DNA of 29,002 nucleotides from CAYTTA01 sp964440655 (lineage in GTDB: Bacteria; Bacteroidota; Rhodothermia; Balneolales; Balneolaceae), in assembly GCA_964440655.1 (NCBI GenBank), contig CAYTTA010000031.1, positions 1 to 29,002 of the forward strand. Direction: 5' to 3'. The position numbers and the translations under genes are program-made. How positions within the stretch are numbered: the stretch's first letter is position 1; every line of letters begins with the position of its first letter. The notes beneath the pieces were generated by a model. It did no database searches and was not told where the DNA came from. It worked only from the letters and a program-made list of their open reading frames with translations. This document shows positions 15,789 through 23,538 of the stretch, in pieces.

Positions 15789-16391
15789 TCAGGTCCTGGC
15801 TGCACGATCGCGCAGGCTGTCAAGCAGGGTGGCGAATCCCCGGCTTCGGATGATGCTCTGAAACTGTCGCTGGTAGGAAGCAACGGTCGACACACCGTCG
15901 ATCACCATATCTGTAATCATCCACTGGCCATCCAGAAACGCCATGGAGTAATCGACCGATGTCCGCACATTCTTAAGACGCGCTGTGGTCTTTACCTCGG
16001 CACTCTCCCCTTCCACATGGATCTCGTCATAATCCACGTCTGCACGGTAGATTTCAAGGCGGCTCAGAGAATGATCACGTATGATGTCGGTGAAGAGTGC
16101 CACAAACTCCTCTCTCTCCTGCGGAGAGATCTCTTCCCAGGTCTTTCCAAGCGCCCGGGCGGCCATCGATTCAAAATCGATGATGTCATTGATGATCAGC
16201 TGAAGCTGCTCCCGCTGTTCCGGAGTATGTTCGGTACCTTCCGGTCCCAGAAGCTCCTTTATTTCAAGATCCCTCGATTCGAGAAGCGCGCGGATCTCAT
16301 CCGCCTCGTTCTGCACCGCAATGGGAGCGGCCGCTAAGGAAAGTGTCCATCCCAGGAAGAGAAAGAGAGAAAGGTATATTTTTTTCATCAT
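15789..16391 (-). CDS. MlaC/Ttg2D-family periplasmic phospholipid-binding protein
   Basis: A 200-residue secreted protein with a signal peptide (MKKIYLSLFLFLGWTLSLAAA). The mature chain fits the MlaC family (tgt2/Ttg2D, also HpnM): IINDIIDFESMAARALGKTWEEISPQEREEFVALFTDII, then YRADVDYDEIHVEGESAEVKTTARL, and DYSMAFLDGQWMITDMVIDGVSTVASYQRQFQSIIRSRGF, the conserved end that shapes the lipid pocket. MlaC proteins carry phospholipid or other lipids between inner-membrane and outer-membrane complexes. No mlaB, mlaD, mlaE or mlaF gene is present here. It starts 22 bp after the tolC stop on the same strand, so the two form a pair. Two adjacent ATGs (16391 and 16388) are possible starts. Confidence 0.9.
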   Translation of the reverse strand: MMKKIYLSLFLFLGWTLSLAAAPIAVQNEADEIRALLESRDLEIKELLGPEGTEHTPEQREQLQLIINDIIDFESMAARALGKTWEEISPQEREEFVALFTDIIRDHSLSRLEIYRADVDYDEIHVEGESAEVKTTARLKNVRTSVDYSMAFLDGQWMITDMVIDGVSTVASYQRQFQSIIRSRGFATLLDSLRDRAART

Positions 16392-16413
16392 CAGGTATTG
16401 GTTAATCGCTCTG

Positions 16414-17853
16414 CTACGGTGCGGTCACGCTTTCTACAGGCAGCCCGGCTGCCCGGTACAATGCGGCCATGCGCAGGTTCAGTTCGAAGATCCGCTGCTG
16501 CAACTCCACCCGCAGCTCCAGCTCCTTCCGGACCGAGTCGACCAGATCCTCCACCTCCCCAATTCCGAAATCGTAATTGAGCTGTTCGTGGCGAACCCAG
16601 TTTCTTGTAGTAACGAGTGCCTCACGGATTCGTTGTACACGCTCACCGGCAACCGTTGCCTGCATATATCTTTCATTTAACTCCAGGACAATTCCGTCCT
16701 CAATGGCGTTCTTCAGATCCCGGACCCGGTTGAACTCAATTTCTTCCCGCTCGATTCGGTTGCGGATCGCTCCAAAGTTAAGACTTTGCCGGATCCCGAA
16801 CCCGAATCCGGCGGAAGCGAAGTTGGTATTGTTGATGATAAAGGGATTTCTCTGGCGGGGGCGGTTCGGTGTATAGGCGTAGCTGGCTGTCAGACCGATA
16901 AAAAGTACCGGTTTTCCACTCGCTTTGACCGCTTCCACAGCGTTCCTGTAGGCTTGCATCCCTGCCTCCACCCCCTTCATCTCCGGACGGGATGCCATCG
17001 CCAGTGTGCGATAGAAATCATAGGGCCGGATTTCATAGGGAACCTCCTCCAGAAAATCGGTATCGGGAAGCCAGACCACTCCGTTGCCGTCCCCGAGGAT
17101 ATAGTTCCAGATCCGTTCAATCCGGGCCTTTCCCTCCCGCACCTCCGTCTTCTGGACTTCAAATTCCGACCGGTAGATCTCAAACTGAAAAACATCGCGC
17201 TCCTTCAGGGCGGGATCCCCCTCCTCCTGCATCCGGGCGATCTGCCGTTCAACCTCTTCCATCGTTCCCTCTGCATCAACCAGAATACGTTCAATCTCAA
17301 GAGCCAGCAGATAGCTGTAGTAGAGTTCGAAAAGCTGGAGTTCGGTGGCCGTCTGTTTCGCTTCGAATTCCTTTCGTGCCGCCTCGGCCCCCAGCTCGGC
17401 TGCCGCAATCGCCTTGTTGATGGCTCCCCAGGCAAAGAGCGGCTGGACGGCAGTCATCTCCGCCCGGGTGAAGATCGCCCAGTTTTCCCAGTCATTGACC
17501 AGATTGGGCTCCAGATACCAGAGATGCGGAGGATGTTCCAGCGGATCGTCCGATCCGTTCTTCACACCCGGGATCAGACCATGAATCGTGTTGAGGCTTG
17601 CATCCGGGAGAATCCGGTTGGCCCTGGCCGCATCGATCCGGTTCTCGGCAACCGCCACCGCACCCTGTTCATAACGAAGCTGACCCGACTTTTCGACTCC
17701 CCTGCGGATGAATTCCCGCAAAGAAATCCGGACAGTATCCTGGTAGACCGGTTTGAAACCGGTTCCGGCCAGGGGTATTTCACCCGTTCCGGCCAGAGTA
17801 GAAAAGGGAAAGGCAAAGTAGGCCAGCACCGTCAGAAGGAGGAACTTTTTCAT
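16414..17853 (-). CDS. TolC-family outer-membrane efflux protein
   Basis: A 479-residue outer-membrane channel component. The start is the ATG at 17851-17853, giving a signal peptide (MKKFLLLTVLAYFAFPFSTLAG); the open frame extends 22 codons upstream, but that stretch is not signal-like. The mature chain has the two-fold OEP repeat: ISLREFIRRGVEKSGQLRYEQGAVAVAENRIDAARANRILPDAS, a long coiled-coil helix region (AAAELGAEAARKEFEAKQTATELQLFELYYSYLLALEIERILV), and the second repeat with LGIGEVEDLVDSVRKELELRVELQQ-type helices near the C-terminus. It would form the exit duct for an inner-membrane exporter, possibly an RND or ABC system. Pairing with mlaC suggests a lipid-related role; that is inference. 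A structured terminator element precedes it. Confidence 0.92.
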   Translation of the reverse strand: MKKFLLLTVLAYFAFPFSTLAGTGEIPLAGTGFKPVYQDTVRISLREFIRRGVEKSGQLRYEQGAVAVAENRIDAARANRILPDASLNTIHGLIPGVKNGSDDPLEHPPHLWYLEPNLVNDWENWAIFTRAEMTAVQPLFAWGAINKAIAAAELGAEAARKEFEAKQTATELQLFELYYSYLLALEIERILVDAEGTMEEVERQIARMQEEGDPALKERDVFQFEIYRSEFEVQKTEVREGKARIERIWNYILGDGNGVVWLPDTDFLEEVPYEIRPYDFYRTLAMASRPEMKGVEAGMQAYRNAVEAVKASGKPVLFIGLTASYAYTPNRPRQRNPFIINNTNFASAGFGFGIRQSLNFGAIRNRIEREEIEFNRVRDLKNAIEDGIVLELNERYMQATVAGERVQRIREALVTTRNWVRHEQLNYDFGIGEVEDLVDSVRKELELRVELQQRIFELNLRMAALYRAAGLPVESVTAP

Positions 17854-17917
17854 CGTGGCGGGCGGAATCACTATTTTAAAGATAGTCTGCAAACAAAAGC
17901 GGACCGGGAGTTGATTC

Positions 17918-17943
17918 AAAAAAATAGCTCCGGATGGAGCTAT
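17918..17943 (-). terminator. intrinsic terminator upstream of tolC
   Basis: On the minus strand ATAGCTCC, an ATCC loop and GGAGCTAT form a perfect 8-bp stem followed by seven T. It lies 64 bp before the tolC start on the same strand, so it would stop transcripts entering tolC from upstream unless an alternative fold is adopted. Confidence 0.75.
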
Positions 17944-18042
17944 GCAGAGGTAATCGGAGGCGGGGTTTCAACCCCTGCCTCGCCATGCTATGACCACAGG
18001 ATCTCTTTGGTGGAGTATTTCCCAGCGGGCCGTGAACAGCCC
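17918..18042 (-). repeat. structured intergenic element (palindromic repeat or RNA leader)
   Basis: Besides the terminator hairpin, the segment holds GAGGC-GGGG (17957-17965) pairing with CCCC-T-GCCTC (17972-17981), and GGGC (18027-18030) pairing with GCCC (18039-18042). Neighbouring CCAC and GTGG-type stretches could also pair. GGGGTTGAAACCCC followed by a second hairpin of the AGCTCC/GGAGCT type is a pattern I associate with palindromic intergenic repeats scattered in many genomes of this group, but only one copy is in this window. A 5' regulatory leader of tolC is the alternative. Confidence 0.5.
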
Positions 18043-18140
18043 CCGGAATCGATCCAATAATGTTACGCCGAATGCTCTGAAGAATCAAGAACCGAATGTC
18101 CGAAACCGTTTGTGATCCCCTGACCCTGCTGGAGAAACCT

Positions 18141-19295
18141 ATGAAGAAAGTGATCCGTTCCGAACGTATTCCCATCAAAATGTGGCTGGACCATATGGAT
18201 GAAGAGGCGCTTCAGCAGGCGAAAAATCTGGCCAACCTTCCTTTTGCCTTTCACCATATCGCCATCATGCCGGACGCCCACGTGGGATATGGAATGCCGA
18301 TCGGCGGTGTTCTGCCGGCCCTTGAAGCGGTCGTGCCCAATGCCGTCGGAGTCGACATCGGTTGCGGGATGTCTGTACTGAAAACCGGTCTGACAGAACT
18401 TGATGTCGGCACTCTCAAAGAGATCATGGGAGACATCCGCCGTACAGTCCCTGTCGGGTTCAACCAGCACCCGGAACCCCGGAATAAGAAATGGCTGCCG
18501 GAGCTTCATTTCACTTCGCCACTGCTGGAGAGCCAGCTTGAAAAAGCTCTTTATCAGGTGGGCACACTGGGCGGTGGAAACCATTTCATTGAAATCCAGA
18601 AAGGATCGGACGGATGGATCTGGATCATGATCCATTCCGGTTCACGGAATCTCGGCCATACCATCGCCACCCATCATCACAATGTGGCGAGGGAACTCAA
18701 CAGGAAGCGGGGTGCAGATCAGGTTCCCGAGGACCTCTCCTTCTTCCTGGAAGGAACAGAGGAGTTTGACGCCTACTGGCACGAGATGCAGTACTGTGTG
18801 CAGTTTGCACTCAACAACCGGCTGCTGATGATGGAACGGGTCAAAGAGGCTTTTTTGAACCACCTGGAGACCTCTTTCAGCGACTTTATCAACAAGCCGC
18901 ATAACTTTGCAGACCGGGAGATTCACTTCGGCACCGAGGTGATCCTTCACCGTAAGGGAGCAACCCGGGCGCGCAAAGGGGAATTGGGGATGATCCCCGG
19001 ATCGCAGGGGTCATCCTCCTATATTGTCGAGGGGCTGGGCAATCCCGAATCGTTTCATTCCTGTTCACACGGAGCCGGAAGAGTGATGAGCCGTGCCAGG
19101 GCGAGAAGAGAACTCTCCCTGAAGGAGGAGATCCGCAGACTCGATGAAATGGGAGTTGTTCACGCCATCCGGCACCGAAAGGATCTTGATGAGGCGCCCG
19201 GCTCTTACAAGGACATCTCCGAGGTGATGGAGAACCAGAAGGATCTGGCGAAGATCCTTGTTGAACTGACCCCTTTGGGGGTTATAAAGGCCTAA
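18141..19295 (+). CDS. rtcB: RtcB-family RNA-splicing ligase
   Basis: A 384-residue RtcB, the GTP- and Mn-dependent ligase that joins 2',3'-cyclic phosphate (or 3'-phosphate) RNA ends to 5'-OH ends, used in RNA repair. Visible motifs are MPDAHVGYGMPIGG, VGVDIGCGM with metal-binding Cys75, GTLGGGNHFIEIQ, MIHSGSRNLGHTIATHHH, IPGSQGSSSYIVEG, and CSHGAGRVMSR, which contains the His that becomes guanylylated. The length matches the shorter bacterial RtcB subgroup. I chose the ATG at 18141 because GGAG lies seven bases upstream and MKKVIRSERIPIKMW matches the family start; an ATG at 18096 would add 15 unlike residues. No archease, rtcA, rtcR or prfH is adjacent. Confidence 0.93.
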   Translation: MKKVIRSERIPIKMWLDHMDEEALQQAKNLANLPFAFHHIAIMPDAHVGYGMPIGGVLPALEAVVPNAVGVDIGCGMSVLKTGLTELDVGTLKEIMGDIRRTVPVGFNQHPEPRNKKWLPELHFTSPLLESQLEKALYQVGTLGGGNHFIEIQKGSDGWIWIMIHSGSRNLGHTIATHHHNVARELNRKRGADQVPEDLSFFLEGTEEFDAYWHEMQYCVQFALNNRLLMMERVKEAFLNHLETSFSDFINKPHNFADREIHFGTEVILHRKGATRARKGELGMIPGSQGSSSYIVEGLGNPESFHSCSHGAGRVMSRARARRELSLKEEIRRLDEMGVVHAIRHRKDLDEAPGSYKDISEVMENQKDLAKILVELTPLGVIKA

Positions 19296-19432
19296 TCTCA
19301 TCGATTGAACCGGTGAAGAAAAGGAATACGGTTCAGTCCCGTATCATGGGAGACTCTCTTCACCGCACGAATCGTGTCTCTCCGATCAATGTGCCGGCGG
19401 CAATAAAGCATGAGAAGACCCGAAGAAAAGTG

Positions 19433-19519
19433 CGGAGGGCGAGGGATTCGAACCCCCGGAGGCCTCGCGACCTCAACGGTTTTCAAGACCGCCGCATTCA
19501 ACCACTCTGCCAGCCCTCC
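19433..19519 (-). tRNA. tRNA-Ser(UGA)
   Basis: An 87-nt class II tRNA. The acceptor stem GGAGGGC (19513-19519, read on the minus strand) pairs with GCCCTCC at the 3' end, with discriminator G at 19433. The anticodon stem GCGGT/ACCGT encloses loop CTTGAAA with anticodon TGA (19483-19485). A long variable arm and a T-arm with GGTTCGAATCC follow. The genome does not encode CCA after the discriminator. The long variable arm, TGA anticodon and G discriminator identify serine. Confidence 0.96.
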
Positions 19520-19528
19520 ATTAAAATC

Positions 19529-19549
19529 CTTTCCGGTTAGCCCGGAAAG
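19529..19549. other. hairpin between the ATP synthase operon and tRNA-Ser
   Basis: CTTTCCGG (19529-19536) and CCGGAAAG (19542-19549) form a perfect 8-bp stem with a TTAGC loop. On the minus strand it is followed by GATTTTAAT, a short T-run. It lies 86 bp after atpG and 10 bp before the tRNA, so it could terminate the atp operon transcript. Confidence 0.5.
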
Positions 19550-19634
19550 ATACAACCGGGGATAATCACCCGGAACCGGCCGGGAAGTATTTTTGCACTT
19601 CCGTTTTCCCGGCATAAAGTATCAGAAAAAGAAC

Positions 19635-20522
19635 CTACAGATCCTGAAGTGCCTGCGCACCAGAGACAATTTCGGAAATTTCCGTCGTAATTGCACTCTG
19701 TCTTGCCTGGTTGTATTTCAGGCGCAGTTCATCCTCCAGTTCCGTGGCATTTTCCGTCGCATTGTCCATGGCCGCCATACGCGCGCCCTCTTCTGCGGCA
19801 CTGGACTCCAGAAGTGCGCTCCAGAGTTCCATATGGAGAAACCGGGGAAGGAGCTCATCCAGGATTCCCTCCACACCCGGCTCGTAGATGTAATCAGCCG
19901 GCAGTGCAGAGTCTTCGACCGTATTCATCTCTTCCGGATCGATCGGAAGAATCCGTCGGACTTTCCGATTCTGAGAGATTACGGATTTGAACTCATTATA
20001 GGCAATCCCCACTTCATCAATTTTTCCGCTCGTAAAGTCGCGAATCACCTCGTCCATGATCTTCATCGCAGCGGAATAGGTAAGATTGTCGAAAAAGCCC
20101 GGCCATGATTGTACAACACGGTAGCCCCGTTTCGAGAAATAGGCATCAGCCTTCTTTCCGATGCAGATCAGCTCAAGCCGGCCGTCCGCAATCCACTCCG
20201 GATACTCCCGATGCAGGTGATCTTCCACCAGTTTGAAGAGGTTGTTGTTGAACCCTCCGCAGAGACCGCGGTCCGAGCCGATCACAATGTAACGGGCCCT
20301 GCTCTTCTCTTCAGGAACCCTCAGCAGAGGATTCCGAGAGCCGGCCGACAGGACAAGCCGGCCCGTAATCTCACGCATCTTGGCGGCGTACGGACGGGTT
20401 CCGATCATCCTGAGCTGCGCCTTGCGCAGTTTGGCTGCAGCCACCATTTTCATGGCATTGGTGATCTGCTTCATGTTCCGGACCGAGGATATACGGTTCC
20501 GTATATCGCGAAGATTGGCCAT
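19635..20522 (-). CDS. atpG: ATP synthase F1 subunit gamma
   Basis: The 295-residue central-stalk subunit that rotates inside the alpha3-beta3 head. The N-terminal helix (LRDIRNRISSVRNMKQITNAMKMVAAAKLRKAQ) and C-terminal helix (RLKYNQARQSAITTEISEIVSGAQAL-type) that form the coiled-coil shaft are both intact. The central Rossmann-like domain has YIVIGSDRGLCGGFNNNLFKLVEDHL. It starts 3 bp after atpA stops. It is the last gene of the operon: atpD and atpC do not follow, and after an intergenic hairpin comes a tRNA gene. Confidence 0.97.
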   Translation of the reverse strand: MANLRDIRNRISSVRNMKQITNAMKMVAAAKLRKAQLRMIGTRPYAAKMREITGRLVLSAGSRNPLLRVPEEKSRARYIVIGSDRGLCGGFNNNLFKLVEDHLHREYPEWIADGRLELICIGKKADAYFSKRGYRVVQSWPGFFDNLTYSAAMKIMDEVIRDFTSGKIDEVGIAYNEFKSVISQNRKVRRILPIDPEEMNTVEDSALPADYIYEPGVEGILDELLPRFLHMELWSALLESSAAEEGARMAAMDNATENATELEDELRLKYNQARQSAITTEISEIVSGAQALQDL

Positions 20523-20525
20523 CGG

Positions 20526-22148
20526 TTACGCCTCCACCTCCAGGTCAGCCGTCAGCTGATCGATCACTGTATTGGCAATCTTCAGCAACCCTTCACCCAG
20601 CTCATCGTTCAGTTGCCCGCTCCGTCCCAGCTCGTTCATCTCCTTGCTGTACTTTGCATGGACGGCATCGAGGAACTGCTTCTCAAACTCCCGGACCTTC
20701 TCTACCGGCAGCCGGTCCAGCAGTCCCTCATCGTTCACCTTCAGCAGTGCGATCTGGTTCTCAACCGGAAGAGGTTCAAACTCACCCTGCTTCATCAGCT
20801 CGACGGTTCGCTGCCCCCGCCGGAGCTGCCGCTGGGTGGCCGCATCCAGATCGGACCCGAATTTGGCAAAGGCTTCCAGCTCCCGGTACTGAGCAAGATC
20901 AAGCTTCAGGGTTCCGGAGAGTTTCCTCATCGAACGGACCTGTGCCGATCCACCCACTCGGGAAACGGAGATCCCCACATCGATGGCGGGCCGGATCCCG
21001 GAGTTGAACAGATCGGTATCGAGGAAAATCTGTCCGTCGGTAATGGAGATCACGTTGGTCGGAATGTAGGCCGACACGTCACCTGCCTGCGTCTCGATAA
21101 TCGGAAGTGCTGTCAGAGAACCACCCGGCCGGAGTTTGGGTTTGAGGCTTTCCGGCACGTTGTTCATCTGTTTTACAACATCCTCATTATCAATGATCTT
21201 GGCAGCCCTCTCCAATAGACGGCTGTGCAGGTAGAAAACGTCTCCGGGATAGGCTTCCCGTCCGGGAGGACGTTTCAGAAGCAGGGAGAGTTCACGGTAG
21301 GCCACTGCCTGTTTCGAAAGGTCATCATAGATCACCAGGGCATGGCGTCCGGTGTCACGGAAATATTCCCCGATTGCCGCTCCGGCAAAAGGTGCGATGT
21401 AACGCATCGGAGCGGTGGCACTTGCCGGTGCGGAGACCACAATCGTATAGTCCATCGCCCCATGCTCCTGAAGCTTGCTTACAATCCCCGCGACCGTGGA
21501 TCCTTTCTGGCCGACGGCCACATAGATACAGAAAAGCGGATTCTCTTCGTCCTGAATCTGCTTCTGGTTGATGATCGTGTCGATCGCAATCGCAGTCTTT
21601 CCCGTCTGGCGGTCACCGATGATGAGTTCCCTCTGGCCCCTTCCGATCGGAATGAGAGCGTCGATCGCCTTGATCCCGGTCTGAACCGGCTCGGAGACAG
21701 GCTGCCGGTAGATCACCCCGGGAGCTTTTCTTTCCAGAGGAAGTTCAATGGTTTCTCCCGTAACGGCGCCCCTGCCATCCAGCGGACGCCCAAGCGGATC
21801 GATCACTCTCCCCAGAAGGCCGTCTCCGACACGGATTGATGCGATGCTCCGGGTCCGCTTGACGGTATGCCCTTCCTGAACCGCACTGGAGGGCCCGAAG
21901 AGAACGATCCCCACGTTGTCCTCTTCCAGGTTCAGGACCATTCCGGTAACCGGATCCCCGTTGTTGTCGAGAGAATCAGGCAATTCGACGAGTTCTCCGG
22001 CCTGCACCTTGGAAAGTCCGTAAACCCGGGCGATACCGTCTCCTACTTCCAGTACGGTGCCCACGTCATAGACTTCCGCCTCGTTTTCAAAACCCGACAG
22101 CTGTCGTCTAAGGATGGCCGATACTTCGTCCGGTCTGACTTGACTCAT
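20526..22148 (-). CDS. atpA: ATP synthase F1 subunit alpha
   Basis: The 540-residue alpha subunit, the regulatory nucleotide-binding partner of the catalytic beta subunit. It shows the N-terminal beta-barrel (EVYDVGTVLEVGDGIARVYGL), Walker A (GDRQTGKT at 178-185), ICIYVAVGQKGSTVA-type region, VIYDDLSKQAVAYRELSLLL, and the SGIRPAIDVGISVSRVGGSAQ signature with the arginine finger. The start is the ATG at 22146-22148 (MSQVRPDEV), with GAGGA upstream at a rather long spacing; the open frame continues six codons further to a TTG. The gap to atpH is 23 bp. Confidence 0.98.
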   Translation of the reverse strand: MSQVRPDEVSAILRRQLSGFENEAEVYDVGTVLEVGDGIARVYGLSKVQAGELVELPDSLDNNGDPVTGMVLNLEEDNVGIVLFGPSSAVQEGHTVKRTRSIASIRVGDGLLGRVIDPLGRPLDGRGAVTGETIELPLERKAPGVIYRQPVSEPVQTGIKAIDALIPIGRGQRELIIGDRQTGKTAIAIDTIINQKQIQDEENPLFCIYVAVGQKGSTVAGIVSKLQEHGAMDYTIVVSAPASATAPMRYIAPFAGAAIGEYFRDTGRHALVIYDDLSKQAVAYRELSLLLKRPPGREAYPGDVFYLHSRLLERAAKIIDNEDVVKQMNNVPESLKPKLRPGGSLTALPIIETQAGDVSAYIPTNVISITDGQIFLDTDLFNSGIRPAIDVGISVSRVGGSAQVRSMRKLSGTLKLDLAQYRELEAFAKFGSDLDAATQRQLRRGQRTVELMKQGEFEPLPVENQIALLKVNDEGLLDRLPVEKVREFEKQFLDAVHAKYSKEMNELGRSGQLNDELGEGLLKIANTVIDQLTADLEVEA

Positions 22149-22171
22149 ATTGTTCTGCTTCCTCAATCGTT

Positions 22172-22717
22172 TTAATCCATGGCCGCTTCAAGGAAAAGCG
22201 CTCCTAGCTGATCAATTTTGTGTTTTACCGTACCATCGATAACGGTATCGTCGATCCGGACCGCGAGCCCTCCGATCAGACCGGGATCGGTAAGCCAGGA
22301 AGGCTCGACTTTTTTTCCCGTCGTCTCTTCCAGGGTCTTCTGCAGCTTCTCCCGCTGTTCATCCTCCAGCTCCATGGCGGAACGGACTTCCACATCGATG
22401 ATGCCGGCGTGCTCTTTGTACAACCGGAGAAAGCTCCGCATGATCTGTCCCAGCAATCGCTCCCTTCCCTTTCGCGCGATAAAATCGAGAAATTGCATGG
22501 TGACAGGATCGACCGAGGCGGAGAAGATCTCTGCAAGAGCTTTCCTTTTGTCGTCCGAACGGATTACCGGGCTCCTGAGAAAAAGATCCAGCTCCCTTGA
22601 GGCATCGATCGTTTCGTCGATCAGACGGATATCTTCCAGAATTTTCTCCAGAATCCCCTTCTCGAGCGACAGCTTCAGGAAAGCACTTGCGTATCTTCGT
22701 GCGGCTTTTGAAACCAT
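22172..22717 (-). CDS. atpH: ATP synthase F1 subunit delta
   Basis: The 181-residue peripheral-stalk delta subunit (OSCP homologue) that clamps the b-subunits to the top of the alpha3-beta3 head. The start is the ATG at 22715-22717 giving MVSKAARRYASAFLKLSLEKG, the typical helix-rich N-terminus. The C-terminal domain has EVRSAMELEDEQREKLQKTLEETTGKKVEPSWLTDPGLIGGLAVRIDDTVIDGTVKHKIDQL, the conserved delta signature. The open frame runs 27 codons upstream inside atpF and is not used. The spacing is 7 bp from the atpF stop. Confidence 0.96.
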   Translation of the reverse strand: MVSKAARRYASAFLKLSLEKGILEKILEDIRLIDETIDASRELDLFLRSPVIRSDDKRKALAEIFSASVDPVTMQFLDFIARKGRERLLGQIMRSFLRLYKEHAGIIDVEVRSAMELEDEQREKLQKTLEETTGKKVEPSWLTDPGLIGGLAVRIDDTVIDGTVKHKIDQLGALFLEAAMD

Positions 22718-22724
22718 GTCTGTT

Positions 22725-23234
22725 TCAGTTCTTGGAGAGATTGTCGATAAACCGATCCACAATCTTGCGATTCTTTTCCGGATCGATTTCCGATTCAATG
22801 ATCATTGATGCAGCCTGAATGGCCAGATCTGCCACTTCATTCCGCAGTTCGATCAATGCGCGCTCTTTCTCCTGTTCAATGGTGCTCCGTGCCTCTTCGA
22901 GAACTGAGGCGGCCTCCAGCTTTGCCTGCTCCAGACGTCGGGTACGGACCTCTTCGGCCTCTTCTATCGCCTGCCGCCGGATCTGCTGGGCACGGATCTC
23001 GGCCTCTTTCAGGGCCTTCTCGTTTTCACGGGAGATCTCCTCTGCCCGGGCGATCGCCTTTTCGGCTGCCTCCAGGGACTCCTTGATCCGTTTTTCCCGA
23101 TCATCGAGCGCTCTCTGGACATGGGGAACAGCAAACTTGCCCATCACCCATAAAAAAAGAAGCATCGAGATCAGGACCCAGATCGCAAATCCCGTATTGA
23201 ACGAGAGGAGCCCTCCCTGCATGAAAAAGACCAT
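22725..23234 (-). CDS. atpF: ATP synthase Fo subunit b
   Basis: The 169-residue b-subunit of the peripheral stalk. A single N-terminal membrane span (residues 14-31, GFAIWVLISMLLFLWVMG) is followed by the PHVQRALDDREKRIKES stretch and one long, charged coiled-coil helix (residues 45-155) with regular Ala/Glu/Arg spacing. Only one b-type gene is present, so the stalk is a b2 homodimer. An ATG at residue 5 (23220-23222) is a possible alternative start. It lies 17 bp after atpE. Confidence 0.96.
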   Translation of the reverse strand: MVFFMQGGLLSFNTGFAIWVLISMLLFLWVMGKFAVPHVQRALDDREKRIKESLEAAEKAIARAEEISRENEKALKEAEIRAQQIRRQAIEEAEEVRTRRLEQAKLEAASVLEEARSTIEQEKERALIELRNEVADLAIQAASMIIESEIDPEKNRKIVDRFIDNLSKN

Positions 23235-23251
23235 AGCTGTATTCCTGTCGT

Positions 23252-23473
23252 TTATCCGCCGATCTGCAGAGCGAGAAGAATACAGACGATCGCGCCGATC
23301 AGGGCAACCCCCTCGATGAAGGCAGCGGTCAGGATCATCGCACCACGAATGTCACCCGCGGCTTCCGGCTGCCGGGCAATGCTTTCTGATGCGCTTTTAC
23401 CAATCATTCCGATTCCGATAGCGGCTCCGATTGCAATAAGTCCGGCACCGATTCCAGCTGCAAAAAGTCCCAT
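23252..23473 (-). CDS. atpE: ATP synthase Fo subunit c
   Basis: The 73-residue c-subunit forming the rotor ring. Two hydrophobic helices flank the polar loop ESIARQPEAAGD. The ion-carrying carboxylate is Glu54 in AFIEGVALIG. Positions that coordinate Na+ in Ilyobacter-type rings (Gln32, Ser66, Tyr70) align with Ile, Gly and Ile here, so the enzyme should be proton-coupled. The start is the ATG at 23471-23473 (MGLFAAGIGAG); an upstream in-frame extension of 19 codons is unlike the family. It lies 65 bp from the atpB stop, the widest gap in the atp block, possibly allowing extra translation initiation for this high-copy subunit. Confidence 0.97.
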   Translation of the reverse strand: MGLFAAGIGAGLIAIGAAIGIGMIGKSASESIARQPEAAGDIRGAMILTAAFIEGVALIGAIVCILLALQIGG

Positions 23474-23538
23474 ATTTCTATTCGTTAAGTGTTGATTGTT
23501 GGTTATTGGGTTTTGAACAGTGTAACTCAAAACAGGGG

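Noticed and set aside
17957..17981. T-arm-like hairpin suggesting a tRNA or tmRNA
   Set aside because: The loop does not match GTTCRANNC and no acceptor, D or anticodon stem can be drawn around it.
16786..18060. A 424-codon open frame on the plus strand, opposite tolC
   Set aside because: It lies antisense to the well-supported tolC gene, has no recognisable domain, and is the kind of long shadow frame expected in GC-rich coding DNA.
17876..18178. A 100-codon minus-strand open frame between tolC and rtcB
   Set aside because: It runs through the structured hairpin element and its terminator, overlaps the rtcB start on the other strand, and its translation is low-information and basic.
19298..19615. 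A 105-codon minus-strand open frame over the tRNA region
   Set aside because: It is a translation of tRNA-Ser(UGA) and flanking DNA, a common false gene call.
20109..21218. A 369-codon open frame on the plus strand, opposite atpG and atpA
   Set aside because: It is antisense to two unmistakable ATP synthase genes, and its translation shows no domain or membrane pattern.
23252..23473. Possible Na+-coupled ATP synthase
   Set aside because: The c-subunit lacks the Gln, Ser and Tyr ligands of Na+ rings (Ile, Gly and Ile instead), so proton coupling is the better reading.
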